Part shown: piece after piece, positions 35,351 through 47,414 of the stretch | How positions within the stretch are numbered: position 1 is the first letter of the stretch | How the letters are laid out: each line of letters starts with the position of its first letter | DNA from: Cryptomeria japonica | Taxonomy: Eukaryota; Streptophyta; Pinopsida; Cupressales; Cupressaceae | Assembly: GCF_030272615.1 (NCBI RefSeq) | Contig: NC_081414.1 | Coordinates: forward strand, 823,729,896 to 823,793,895 | Reading direction: 5' to 3' | DNA: 64,000 bases | Notes under the pieces: generated by a model | Told to the model about the DNA's origin: nothing | The model's input: only the letters and a program-made list of their open reading frames with translations | Databases searched by the model: none | Position numbers and translations under genes: made by a program

Positions 35351-36900
35351 CTATAATAAACATGGCCAATTCTTTTGGAAATTTAACCAAAGAAAACCCC
35401 AATCATAAACCACGCAAGTGAACATACAAAGAGAGGCAATCCTGCTATCACAGATTCTGATATAATTTGCAATATAGTTCATTTTCTGCTGTTACAAGTC
35501 TGATTTGATTTTCAATACATCTCGTTTTTGATGTTACAAGTCTGTTGATGATATGCATTCAAGGAAAGTAGCAACATCCATCAAAATATATATTCCAATG
35601 AAAATCACATAAAAAACCTTGCAAACACAAAGGGTATCAGTCCCGTGTAGGACTGTTGTAGTAAAAAGTAAAGGATGGAGGCTTGTCAATCTCCCCAAGA
35701 CATCATTTACCAATGTTAAGGACTCCCCACTGTAGCAATAAACTCCCTGAGCATTCAGCTTCATCCAGCACTACCAAAGGACTGAGGAACAACAACTACG
35801 GGTCTTTAATCAACATATAAACAAAGGTCTATAATCTGCTGTAACAATTTTCTGAGTATGACAGCCTCCATAAATCTTCCAAGATCCATCATCCCTTCAA
35901 CATTTTTTCCTTTCAGCTATGGTAAACAAAACCAAACACTTCCAACTCATCAAAATGCTCCAAGAAACTCGCAAAGCAAAAAAACTAGGAAGTTTTTAAA
36001 AACTCACTGAGTACTCTGCAAGTCTTGCATCTATGATTTACCCCTTGCAATAATCATTATTATTGGGACATAATGCCTGGACGCTACCTTATGAGGAGGT
36101 TTGGATGCAAAAAACTAAGCATTCCAGCCCAAGAACCTCACGCCAGCATTCAAACAACCCCCAATCTATGGTATGGCTAGCATAGAAATTTGTGCTATTC
36201 TGAAATCAGCCAATAAACACTTCCAATGTGGTCGGCCTATAGTAGAAACCCCTTCAAAAGCATTCACCACTAAACTCAACCCCCTTAAGCCTCCTTTTTA
36301 ATCATTTTTTGCAGTATTCAACCAAGGCATGTGGATAACTCTAGATGGTATGGGTTACAAAAAACCAACTAAGAAAGCATCGAACTCACAAACAAACTCT
36401 CAAAAAATGAAACACAAACCCAAAAAGAGCAATCAAAACCCCTCACTCTCAGTTTTTTAAAAGTTTGAATTTCCTAACTCATGAAAACCAATGTGAATCC
36501 TGTGTGAAATCACTCAACCAGATAGGATGGATCTCTCACCATCAAAATAGTATTCTTTGACGAGGGTTTTCATCCTTAATCAAACCCTGGAAGAAGTCTC
36601 CATTCACTCCGACAGCATCTCATTATGTATGCAACTCAAAATAATCTAAATGAGAGCCAAAATACTTCTTATATAGAGTTGGAGGAAAAAGAGCAACTTA
36701 AATTTAAAAAATAATCCATTCCCCTCCAAATGCCTTTTACAATTTAAAAAAAATTTGAGTCCAAGTTCCCATTTCCTTAGGCATCCAACTTGGTGAACAT
36801 AACATCACTTTATTAAATTAAAATAATAAAGTAAATAATATAACGATACTTTAGTGTAATAATTAAAATAATCCCAATCATATTGTGGAAAGCACCACTA
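35351..36900 (-). mobile_element. LTR of the minus-strand Ty3/gypsy remnant (outer boundary uncertain)
   Basis: Sequence upstream of the primer-binding site on the minus strand includes a TATA box, CTCTATATAAG (about 36668-36678), followed by a typical leader. The inner boundary is set by the primer-binding site. The canonical TG...CA ends and the outer limit near 36900 could not be confirmed and may be eroded. Confidence 0.5.
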
Positions 36901-37425
36901 AGGCGCTGAAAACTGAAACTAATCATGCCAAGAAGATACTGATAGTGAAGAATGATGTCCAATGGTAAATTGAGGATTTGCTAAAGATAGCAATGGTCCT
37001 CCAAAAACTATGGAAAACAACCATAAGGCCAAAAATGCTACAAAGAGCATTGCCACCAACTAGAACACCAACTGAACACCACTGTTGTCGGAAGCCAAGA
37101 AAACTGAAATCGAGCTCTCAAAGAATGTCGGAGGTCCCTAACCACCACCAATTAGCCTACGAGAACCTAGTAATAGGCTAAAGGGAATCAACAGTTGACT
37201 AGGTCTGAGGAGAGAATACTACAAGCAGGCTCTATGTCTTCTTCTGATCCATGAGTTACTTGTTCATCAACAATTCGGCATTAAGTATATGTAGTCCAAC
37301 TGCATCTGCTAAGCATCCTTTCCTTCCATGAACCTATAATGATAGAGTTCCATCCTTAAATAATATGCAATGATATTGCCATACTCAAGAGTGGTTCATA
37401 ATAGTTTGACAACGCTACCATTATG
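36901..37425. other. Pre-insertion flank of element C, no gene seen
   Basis: Sequence with moderate GC and short coding-like words on both strands but no consistent frame. It joins 54955 onward once element C is removed. Confidence 0.4.
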
Positions 37426-37430
37426 AACCT
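37426..37430. repeat. Target-site duplication GAACC (left, element C)
   Basis: Matches GAACC at 54950-54954. Flanks the TG...CA unit C. Confidence 0.85.
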
Positions 37431-37724
37431 GTTGTGACGTATTCACACATCGCCCCATTGCAAATGGGGACCCCTACTTTTTTTTGCTTTCTGGGGTTTG
37501 CTTTCTAGGTGTTTAGGGTTTGTCTGTTAGCCTTTGCAGGATGAGTGCTGTCGAGGGGATCGTTGGATTACAGGCTTTGCTTGAGCCAGGGTGAGTCCAC
37601 AGGGCCCCAGAATTAGGGTTTCTTTTAGAGTCTTCCTTAGGGCCTGGTTTTTCTCTTGTTGCTAATTGTGTCTTGCTTTGTGAGTGGGTATCATTCTTGA
37701 AGGTCCGAGCTAGGTCAAGTTGGT

Positions 37725-37865
37725 GAGTGATGAAGTCTGGAATGTCATCTTGATCTTCAAATGCCCTAAAATTTGGCTAAGTCTGGAATGTCCTGATCCT
37801 GAAATTTGGCTAAGTCTGGAATGTCCTGATCCTGAAATTTGAATAAGTCTGGAAAACTGAAGAAT
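37725..37865 (+). repeat. 34-bp tandem repeat in element C
   Basis: AAGTCTGGAATGTCCTGATC followed by CTGAAATTTGGCT recurs two to three times with small differences. Confidence 0.75.
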
Positions 37866-38035
37866 CCTCCAAAAACTAGATTTTGCAATATAACTCCTGG
37901 AGGTCCGAAACCACTCTCAAACATCTTGAAAGTATATATGGAATATAACTTAAAGTATAAGAAAGAAGAAAGATATAAGGAAATGTGAAATGTTATATTC
38001 CATAAAATGATCCTGATGGAAAGTTCAAAATGTCA

Positions 38036-38600
38036 AATTTCGCTCCTGACCCTTCCAAAGGGTCCAGAGTGAATTTTGCTCCTGACCCTTCCAAAGGGTC
38101 CAGAGCGAAATTGTCCATAAGACATTCTACTTTGACCAAAACCTAGAACTAATGCATTCCTAGGCTTGAATGAAGGCAAAAACGCTTGTTTGAATGAAGA
38201 AATGTGAAAATGAAGTCAGGATCTTGGCCAAGATTAGGAATTTCGCTCCTGACCCTTCCAAAGGGTCTAGAGCGAAAATCTTTGTGCACCTCAATTTATC
38301 ACTTGTCACGACCAATTTCATAGTTCCTTAGGCATGTTTGGGGGGTGTCTTGACATGTTCTAACTTTAGGAGGTGAGTAAAGGTGGATGGGGTGAAGATT
38401 CTAGCCAAGAATGTGAATTTCGCTCCTGACCCTTCCAAAGGGCCTAGAGCGAAATTCTTGAAACACTCATTTTTTTCCTTTAGCAAGAGTCAAGACCAAG
38501 GTGGAGATGCATAAAGAAAGATCTATATTTGCCCCCCAAGGAAGATTAGAGTTTGAAAAATCAAGAATCAAGGTCAAAACATGATTTTCGCTCCTGACCC
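38036..38600 (+). repeat. Hairpin array of element C, left part
   Basis: Near-palindromes with left arm TTTCGCTCCTGACCCTT and right arm AAGGGTCCAGAGCGAAA occur at about 38036, 38072, 38240, 38417 and 38583. The last is cut by element B exactly at its loop. Confidence 0.9.
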
Positions 38601-38602
38601 TT
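38598..38602. repeat. Target-site duplication CCCTT (left, element B)
   Basis: Matches CCCTT at 51898-51902. Lies in the left arm/loop junction of a hairpin of element C. Confidence 0.85.
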
Positions 38603-38639
38603 TGTTGAGACCATTTCACACATCGCCCCATTAGAATGG

Positions 38640-38644
38640 GGACC
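38640..38644. repeat. Target-site duplication GGACC (left, element A)
   Basis: Matches GGACC at 45995-45999. Lies directly next to the CCCCATT...AATGGGG palindrome of element B. Confidence 0.85.
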
Positions 38645-39495
38645 TGTTGACGTGTATTTTGTACACAATCATACACAGAATAAAATACCCAAGGGTACCT
38701 TATCCTCTCTTGAATAAAGTCTCTGATTGCTGAAGATGTCGCAAAAAAGGATCAATCAGGGTGACTCCAATGTTCTTTTATGTAGGGTCTCTACGTGTGG
38801 ATAAGCACTAGTGGCCGTTGTGATTGCTGTTTCATCAAGGGGCCTTACGTTTCCGAATTGCAGGAACAAGATTTCTCTAAACTAACAAGTTCCAAAAAAG
38901 ATCAAAAGGGTAAGGTTTACAAGGGATAAATTCTAATCTAATCCTAAGAATGACTCAACGTAGACTAGACTTGGTAAGATTTTACCAACTTCAGTATTGC
39001 CAAGGAATTACAACTTTACTGAAACTGATGCGATCTTCTAAGGTGAATAATGATTTTCAAATCATCAAGAATCATAGGCACTACCATGAAGGTACATATC
39101 AATGACTCAATAATGAATGAAGGTTTATGCAATCCAAATATTTCCAGTTGACCACACAAGGCGTCCTTACAATCAGTAAGAAGCTAGTGGTTTGGAATGT
39201 GAATCTCACCAAAGATCAAGCCCAACACTTAGTCCTTCAAACTTAAATACTACTTTGACTGAGAATGATTCAAGAAAGTAAACAACCATGAAGATAGCTA
39301 CAAGAATTGCAATAAAACACCATAACTTCAATATTTTATTGATCTCAAAGCAATCATAAACAACAATTGCTTGAAATTCCTTCTTCAAAGCTCAATCTTG
39401 CTACAAAATAACTTGCTTCTCCAAAAACTCTAAACTCTAACTGCAAATCCTCTAATCTCTCTATTTTCTAATGACAAAATGAAAAGGAGTGAGGG

Positions 39496-39503
39496 TATAT
39501 ATA
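39496..39503 (-). promoter_or_regulatory. 3' TATA box of element A
   Basis: TATATATA on the minus strand in the context GGATGCTATATATACCC. It lies ~65-75 bp downstream of the palindromic telo-box, and the same spacing is found in B and C. Confidence 0.65.
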
Positions 39504-39568
39504 GCATCCTCAATTACAATGAACGACTCAGATCAAAAAGAAGATCAATGGCCAAGATTTTGACACCT

Positions 39569-39586
39569 AAACCCTAATTAGGGTTT
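39569..39586. promoter_or_regulatory. Palindromic telo-box of element A
   Basis: AAACCCTAATTAGGGTTT, a perfect 18-bp palindrome made of two inverted telo-box words (AAACCCTA). Telo-boxes are known promoter elements of plant growth-related genes. The palindrome is conserved without change in A, B and C. Confidence 0.75.
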
Positions 39587-39697
39587 ATTACAAATAGTCC
39601 CCTTTTTATTGAACAATATTAAATGCATAGCCAAATATTTAATTTGGCACAAAAATCTAGGAGACATAGACCAATGACAATTAAGGTGCCACATCAT

Positions 39698-42600
39698 CTA
39701 TAACAACCTTTCTTCTAGAATCTTATTCCCTTTCCAATGCTCCTTCTTAGCATATGCAGTGAATCTAGACACGATTCCTTCGATCTCAGCAATTGGAATC
39801 TCGGGAAGATTCCTCATTCGTTCCTCCAAGTGGATGACCTGATCGAAAGCCTTGAGAAGAGCAGTGTCCCATCCAGGTTCAAGTTCTTTGATTTTCTCAA
39901 TCAGGAGTATGGTAGCAAACATCTGATCCCGTTGCTCATCTGTAATAACATTCTCATCTTTGCAAAAGATGACCTTGACTCTTTCTTCTAATTCTTGCAA
40001 ATCCACATCTGTCTCAACTTCGATCCTCCTGCCAAGAATAGTACATAATACTTCAAACACCTTGTCCTGGATCGAATGGATAACCTCTTCAACTTGATTG
40101 CATTTGTTACTGATGTCCTCGAAAAGAACTTCCTTCATCTGGAGTAAAGTTGACCACTGGAGTAAACTATGAGGTCCTCCATCCATTATCTTTTCTTGTG
40201 CTAGGATCTTCCTTGATGTTTGTCTGATTATTTGCAGGGCAGGAATGATAACATCCCTAGTATGAGCGAAAGCAGCTACAGTTATCATTAGGTTGTGGAT
40301 GATTTCAAGAACCTGGATAGCTCGGTGAATGGTCTGCATCATTCTTGTTGCAAATTCAATAGCAACTGTATGGGATTTGTCAATCCAAGAGCTCATAAGC
40401 TAGACCAAACTCTTGACCCTCTCTGCCTCACCAACTGATTCAATGGGAAGTGCCTGCACAGGAGATACTGCTGGATCCTGACGCCCCAAAGGCTGATTGA
40501 GATGGCTAAAGTAGCCTCTCCATGCACCTCTCTCTCTCTCAAGCTTTCTATTTTTCTCCATTTCTTCCCTAAGCTTGTCTTTTAGTGCTTCAAACGAATC
40601 GGTTGCCTCATCCAGTGTCTGTTCGGCTGTGAGTGGAACAAGCTCAAATGTCTCTACATCATATTCATCTGCAAGGATTTCACCTTCATACTTGTCTACT
40701 GCCGGTGTAGCTATCTGCAATTTCCTAGATCCTGTCTCATCTCTGATCATCTTGGACATCTTAGTGGCTTTCCTCTTTTCTGTCACTTCCTGAGAATGTC
40801 CAACAAGGCTTTCTAAATCAATCACATTATCTTCGTCTTCAATCACAATCACCCTTGTTAATCTCTCCTTCAACCAATCTGGAATGGCTGACCTCGTCTC
40901 CCTAACTTGTATCTCTTTAGGCAATGTTTCTTCTTCTCGGAGGGGAGATGTCACTTCATCATCATTCTTGTCTTCATGTAGCTCATTGACTTGGAGAGAT
41001 CGACTTGATGAACGTTGAGGTGCCTGTCCTTCTTCACGTTTATCGTTCTGTACCATTGATTCCATAGATTCCTCCATTTCAAGTGTCCTCTTCTCTTGTC
41101 GAGAAGATGTACCAGATGAACGATCTCGATTGGCTTCTTGCTTCTTCTTGGAGGATTCTCTTTTCTCAGATCTCTCCTTCCTCTTTGAGCCTCTAGGATG
41201 GGGATTGCCTTCACTTGTGCTTCGGAGGTTACCTTCACTTGTGTTTCTGGGATGAGGATTACCTTCACTTACACTGGTTCCTCCTTCCCCTGGCCTTTCC
41301 TCCAAAGTGAAAGTCATAGATATGTTCTTCTCTCTCAACTTTTGATGTTGCACATCAACCCATCTACGAGTACAAGACAAAACTGGAGCCATCAAAGCAT
41401 CTAGATCCAAAATCTCAGGTTCATTCCAATCTACCCTTATTACTTTGCTTTCTCGGTCATAAGATGATTGGAGATGTCTGCCACTGTCCTGAGCTTGGTC
41501 GGCCACTCTGTAAATTTTGCATTTCCTGATGAAGTCTAAAGGCAATCTGGAATGCATCTTTCTTTTTACTTCAAAATCATCTGAGAGATTCATCCAAAAG
41601 TCTTCTATCTGAAACTCATGCTTGTACTTTCTACCAACGGTTTCCTCTATATACCCATAAGGATCAAAACTCTCTCTCAAGGAAAAGAATGAAAATGAAT
41701 ATAAGGCCAACTCCTTCTCTGCATCATCCATGGCTAGAGCATTAGGATATACCTCAATTGAATTTCCTAGTATGATAGGCACAGGAATTCCAATTCCATG
41801 CCTGTGTCTGAATGCCTTCGCATAAGCTGCCAACTGTCTAGTTACCTCAAGTAACACTATTCTGTCTGTCGGATATCTCGGCAACATGTAGGGAGCTGAA
41901 GGACATCCATGAACTCTAATATAAGTAAATTTCTGGAATTGGATGAACCAAACACCATACGTCTTTACAAGCTCTTGTGCATCTTGAGATAGCCGATTGT
42001 GAATCCCGCCTTGCAATGTCCTGGTGATGTTCATTGTGAAGGTATCATTGACTAACTTGTAGTCACTTCCTGGTGGATGATGCAAATGAACATAGGAATC
42101 ACAAACTCTGACTTCCTCGGGCCCTCTTTCGATCACTCCTTTGTGAGGTAGTCCTGCATATTCAAAACTCCTGATCAAGGCATATATGATGTATGAACTC
42201 ATGTGGAAGGACTTGGTAGCCTTCAATCTTCTTAACTGCACATCCAAGCAATGGCTAATCATTCTAGCCCAATGAATTGTTCCTTTTCCTTGAACTATCA
42301 CTTGGATGAAGTAGAAGATCCACTTCTCAAAATAGAAGGCTTGAGGAGCTCCTGTGACTCGGTTGAGCAAAGTTATCAAATCTCTGTACTCCTCCTGGAA
42401 GTCGATCCTATGTGGTGTGTTTGGAATCTTGCTCAGGCGAGGACGACTCTTGAGTAACCAATTCTTGTTGATGATGCTCAAGCAAGTGTCTGGATCATCT
42501 TCGTACATGGACCTGGCTCCTTCTAAGCTTTTGTAAATCATAACTCTGTGCTCCGGAAGATGGAGAGCCTCACTTATAGCCTCCTCCGAAAGGTAAGCCA

Positions 42601-42922
42601 AAGTGTTTCCTTCCTTGGACACGATCAATCTGGACTGTGGGTCATAATGGTGAGCACACTTGATCATCAGTTCATGGCACTGGATTGCTGGAGGGAAGTC
42701 GGCCGCCTTGATAATGCCACTTTCAATTATTCTCTTTGTGACAGGTGATGGCTTGCCAATGTAAGGGACCTCTCAAAACTTCTTCACACTGAAGTTTCCC
42801 AAGTTGGTATCTCCAATGTTGCTCCCCTTCGACACGGTCTTGGTCTCCAATTCTTCGTTCTTTTGATCTTCCTTCATGAGGGTTGGACGACTGGTGGATG
42901 CTCCTGCCTTTGGGGTCACCAT
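39698..42922 (-). pseudogene. ~1075-codon ORF of element A (two in-frame stops)
   Basis: A single reading frame runs from an ATG at 42922 (MVTPKAGASTSRP) to a stop at 39698. It is interrupted only by a TGA near 42774 and a TAG near 40400, so 755 codons (42667-40400) are continuously open. The N-terminal half is globular and contains YLSEEAISEALHLPEH, WARMISHCLDVQLRRL, FHMSSYIIYALIRSF and WFIQFQKFTYIRVHG. The middle (about 41300-40900) is highly charged, rich in Arg/Glu/Lys/Ser with EGNPHPR-type tandem repeats, and probably disordered. The C-terminal ~230 residues are helical (LMSSWIDKSH ... LEERMRNLPEIPIAEIEGIV). Element B carries glutamine codons at or near both stop sites, so the stops are secondary. 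No polymerase, protease or nuclease motif is visible. Function unknown. Confidence 0.75.
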
Positions 42923-43430
42923 CTCGACACCTACACAACATTTCATAATGAGTAATAGATTTTGCAATGTAGAAATATAGACTAGATTAAAGTTTGAATT
43001 TAGGAAACTTCATGATAAATCTTTGAATTATCATTTCCTAAATATAACGATGCAATTTGGAATTCAAGATTCAAAATTCAAAATTCAAGATTGAGGCTAG
43101 GACGATTCAAAATTCAAAATTTGGACAAGGGAGATCTTGCCATACCTCTCTTGAGAACTAGCTCTAAAAAAGATGCAAAATTAGGAAATTCGCTAGGCAA
43201 AATGAAGATCAAAGTCTTCTAGCAAGTGCGCCTCCTTCTCAACTTCGTCACCCTTTGGGGTCTTCAACGCTTTAAGGAAAATTCGCTCCAACTCTAGCCT
43301 TCAACTCGCACTCCTTCTTGGATTGAAATTTCGCCCCTCTCCTTGGATCAAAATTCGCACTTCTCTTTGGATGAGATTTCGCACTTGGGCAAATGATTGA
43401 ATGATGGATTAACATGCTCAACACACCCCT

Positions 43431-43438
43431 CTATATAG
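43431..43438 (-). promoter_or_regulatory. TATA box upstream of the element A ORF
   Basis: The minus strand reads GCGCCTATATAGAGGGG. It lies ~510 bp upstream of the ATG. B has the equivalent GCGCTCTATATAATGG at the same relative place, between the hairpin array and the ORF. Confidence 0.65.
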
Positions 43439-43779
43439 GCGCTCATCTTGATAATTGCCCCTAGGCCGACTTGGAAAATAGGGCCAATAATAAACCAAAA
43501 TTTAAATAAAAGGAGAGGCCGACTTTTGTAAAAACATTAAAATAGTATCCCCAAGCGCACTCCCTTCATTTAATTTAATAATAATTAATTTAAATGCCTT
43601 TGCAATTAAAATTTCGATTTTTAAAAAGGCTAAATTAATTATTAAATGAATTATGTGAACTCTTTAAATGCCCATTTTAATTAAAAATATTCCAAAGTTT
43701 TATCGAATTTAGCATTTGATGCAATCCAAAAAATGTTGGCGCCTAAACATGGGAGGAATAAGGGACGTCCCTTAATATC

Positions 43780-45537
43780 GCTCTGGTCCCTGGGAGAGGG
43801 ACAGGAGCGACCCTTCATTTTAGTCTTCCATCTTTCATCATTTTACGTTTGAAACTTCATCCTTGATGTTCGAAATGGCATTTCCGCTTGGAATCTTGAG
43901 TTTGATTCATGTGATCTTTGGAAGGGGCGAACCTTGGAACATTTTCGCCCTGGTCCCTGGGAGAGGGACAGGAGCGATTTTCACATTTAGCCTTGGTTCT
44001 CGTCTTCTTCAATCGCCAATTCATTTTGCAAGGCAATCGATGATCTTCCTTGTTTGCTTTATGCGTGCCAAACTCGTTTCTTCAATACCAAATGAGCTCT
44101 TCCAAGGATATTCGCCCTGGTCCTTTAGTGAAGGACAGGAGCGATTTTTGCTTTTGAGCTTAAAATTGTCGACTTTTGACGTTAACTCCTTGTTCATCGT
44201 CTTCCTAAAGACATTTTGGACCTTGCAAGACTTCGCCTTGACGTAGTTTTGGAAGGAAATGACTGATTCTATAGAAATCGCCCTGGTCCTCCAATGAAGG
44301 ACAGGAGCGATTTTGCATTTATGGCACAAATCCTTAATCATATCAACATCAAATTGTCTTCAAGGCGTAAAACATTGCTCCTTATTCCTTCTTGAGTCTT
44401 GCAAACGATATTGGCACTCTAAAATTAGGCACACTTGAAGATTTCGCTCTGGTCCCTGGGAGAGGGACAGGAGCGCCTTAGCCAATTTGAGCAAGTTTTG
44501 TGGTCTTTTGCAACTTCGTTCTTCTTAGAGGCATTCCAAATATCATCTTGACCTTGTGTCTTGACTTGGACTTGTTTAAATTCGGAGGGGGAGGCTGGAT
44601 AACCCATATTTCGCCCTGGTCCCTTGGAGAGGGACAGGAGCGATTTTGCATTTATAAGCTCACTTGTATTTCGCCAACTTTCAAAATTATCTTCAACGGG
44701 GTGATCACGCCTTCCTTCCTTCATGTCAAACTTGAAACTCGCCTTTCCTTTGCCACAAACTCGCCTTTTGAGAAAATCGCTCTGGTCCCTGGGTGAGGGA
44801 CAGGAGCTTTCTTTGAAAATCGCTCTGGTCCCTGAGAGAGGGACAGGAGCGCCTAGGCAATTTTGGGTTGATTTTCTCCATCGTGGTCCATTCAAGTTAT
44901 ATTCAACGGATAAAACACACTTTCCTTGTTCTTCTCAAATCGCGAAATCATTCAAATCTTGCAAGGATAAGGCGAACTTGGAATTCAAGCTCTGGTCCTT
45001 CAATGAGGGACAGGAGCGATTTTGTAAACCTAAGCTTATCCATCATTTGTTAGTCTTCCAAATTATATTCAATGGATAAATCATGCTTTCCTTGGTCTCT
45101 TTAAATCATAAAATCGTCTTGATCCTGCAAGGACAGTGTAATTTTGAAGATCAAGCTCCGGTCCTTCAGTGAGGGACAGGAGCGAACTTGTCCTCAAGGT
45201 CAAATCTCCTATCTTTCATTTGCCAACGACCAAGTCTGGATACTCCTTTATGCTCATTTCATCCTTCGTCGCGTCCTTGATGTTTTAGTTCGATCGAATG
45301 AGGCCCAAAATGATCTATATTAGCCATTTCGCCCTGGTCCTTCAGCAAGGGACAGGAGCGATTTGGCCTTAAACTTTAAAAATTTGTCATTTTGAGTCTT
45401 CAAAATCTTCAAAATCTTCAATTCACGCTCGATTGCCTCTCCTGGCGACCCTGCAAAAAGCAAATTAAAACAAGTCAATAACCAAGATGCACAAAATATC
45501 AATTTCGCCCTGGTCCCTGGGAGAGGGGCAGGAGCGC
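43780..45537 (-). repeat. Hairpin array of element A (12 palindromes)
   Basis: Palindromes with arms CGCTCCTGTCCCT and AGGGACCAGAGCG (minus-strand reading) occur at about 43780, 43948, 44112, 44278, 44446, 44611, 44778, 44820, 44987, 45154, 45328 and 45505. Apart from one 42-bp gap, spacing is 164-177 bp, mostly 165-168. The spacers between them are largely unlike one another. Confidence 0.9.
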
Positions 45538-45994
45538 TTTAGCCTCTATAGACCAAAGTATCCAAAATTTAGGTTTTCAGTCACTTTACAAGGCACAATT
45601 AGGTTATCTCCAAGGCCAGGGGTCAGTTATCAAACCTTCCAAAATTGGGTCAAAATTCACTTGAACAAAATTGCACAACTCCATCATTAACACTTAGGTA
45701 AAATTTGGACTTGCCTTCAAAATTCTGACTGGACCTAGACAGACATACCTGACTTCCTGACAGACTCAGCCTATTTCAAAATTGCAATCTTCGAGAGGAG
45801 GCTTAATAATCTTCAAAAATTTGACTGGACTTCGGCTTGAAAATATCAAAAGAAAACTCCAAAGGCCTAACCCTAGTCTAGACGACTCATTCACTTACTC
45901 AAAACCCTAAAAGCAGAGGGAAGAACAGGCAAAACAAAAGCAAAAAGAGGGGGGTCCCCATTCTAATGGGGCAATGTGTGAAATGGTCACAACA

Positions 45995-45999
45995 GGACC
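45995..45999. repeat. Target-site duplication GGACC (right, element A)
   Basis: Right copy; element B resumes with CCCCTCTTTTTGC directly after it. Confidence 0.85.
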
Positions 46000-46394
46000 C
46001 CCTCTTTTTGCTTTTGTTTTCCTTCCTCTCTGCTTGTTCTTCTCTCTGCTTCTAGGATTTTGAGTGAGTGGTTGTCTGTATGGGCTAGGGCTAATCCTTA
46101 GGGGTTCTTTTTTGGTATCATTCAAGCTAAGTCCAGTCAAATTTTGGAAAATTGTTAAATATCTCCCTGAAGAATTGAGATTGTTGGAATGAGGTAAACC
46201 TTTCAGGAGAGTCAAATTGGTTAGGTCAGGGGAGTCAAATAGGTCTCAGGTCAGGTCTAGATTGAATAGGGGTTTTTAGGGTAAAGTCCTGTTTGTTTCC
46301 AAGTCTGAGCCAGTTAAGCATGGTCAGTGAAGAAAGGGAGTCTAGTCGGCTAGGTAAATGGGTATGAAATGGATCAAGAGCCAGAAAATGTCAA

Positions 46395-47073
46395 AATCGC
46401 TCCTGACCCTTTCTAAGGGTCCAAGGTGAAAATTTGAAAACCTCTTAATCTACCTTGCAGAAACAGGACAAATTTGGATGGAGTGGATAAGGAAAGACAT
46501 TACCTAGTGATGAATAAAAGTTCCAACAAAAAATGATGATGGATTGAGCCTAATTTGCAAAAATCGCTCCTGACCCTTGCTGAGGGTCCAGGGCGAAAAA
46601 CTTGGAAAGAGGATTTTCTTGCTTAGTTTGGAGGCATAAACATGATCTTGCTTGGTGAAGAAGTTTTTAGATAAGGAAATGAGGATTTTTAGTCAAAGTT
46701 ACAAAAATCGCTCCTGACCCTTGGAGAGGATCCAGGGCGAAATTCCTCTAGAAGCATTATTTCCTTCAAGATTTTTGATGAAGTAACTCGGTGGTGCAAG
46801 GAAATGGATCTTGGAAATTGCATTGAGAGTTCAATAATCAAGCTAAGGTGGATTATAGCCTAAAATGAGAAAATCGCTCCTGACCCTTGGAGAGGGTCCA
46901 GAGCGGAATCCACATTTCCACCTAAATTCCTCATGCAGAATACCAAAATTTGAAATGCAACACCTTAACTGGATATGAATTCACCCTCCAGGAGATTTTA
47001 GAGTCAAGGTATGAAATATTCAAGGCTAAATTTGGAAAATCACTCCTGACCCTTGGAGAGGGTCCAGGGCGAA
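46395..47073 (+). repeat. Hairpin array of element B (5 palindromes)
   Basis: Arms ATCGCTCCTGACCCTT and GAGGGTCCAGGGCGAAA at about 46395, 46563, 46707, 46872 and 47039 (spacing 168, 144, 165, 167 bp). Confidence 0.9.
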
Positions 47074-47405
47074 ATCATTAGCAAAGCCTCATTGAGACCT
47101 TGATCAAGAAATTGATATTCTCCAGTTTGCACTAAATCACCAAAATTGCTAAAGTTGAGACATGGAAAATTAAATTTAAATTCACATTAATTTAAAAGCA
47201 TTTTGTATTTAATAAATTAATTTTAAGCCTTGAAATAATCGAAATTTTACCTTGGAGGATTAAAATTAATTTTTTTAAAATTTAATGAGTGCTCAAGGGA
47301 ATTGTTTTGCCTTTATAGGCAAGTCGGCCACCCTTTTTTAGAGATTTTATTTATTTTTTTACCCCTTTTTTGCCAAGTCGGCCTTGAAGGGAGTAGGGTA
47401 AGCGC

Positions 47406-47414
47406 TCTATATAA
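47406..47414 (+). promoter_or_regulatory. TATA box upstream of the element B ORF
   Basis: CTCTATATAATGG, ~470 bp upstream of the ATG at 47880. The leader between them ends in a pyrimidine-poor TGTTGTGTAG directly before GTGTCAAGATGG, a possible splice acceptor. Confidence 0.6.

Larger units (their letters stand above)
38645..45994 (-). mobile_element. LTR-like element A (innermost), 7350 bp
   Basis: Read on the minus strand it starts TGTTGTGACCATTTCACAC at 45994 and ends AATACACGTCAACA at 38645, flanked by GGACC. In order: 5' palindrome; 12 hairpins over 43780-45537; a TATA box (43431-43438); a ~500-bp leader; the ORF 42922-39698; the palindromic telo-box (39569-39586); a TATA box (39496-39503); and a ~850-bp 3' region closely matching that of B. 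TG/CA ends and a 5-bp duplication are LTR-type signatures, yet there is only one terminal unit and no gag/pol. Thus it is either a very long solo LTR with an internal gene or a non-autonomous single-unit element mobilised by a relative. Confidence 0.85.

Noticed and set aside
44425-45079. Overlapping open frames of 100-156 codons on both strands in the element A array
   Set aside because: They consist of translated hairpins and spacers, with recurring peptide scraps from the palindrome (for example PGRGTGAIF-like phrases), and show no conserved frame across units.
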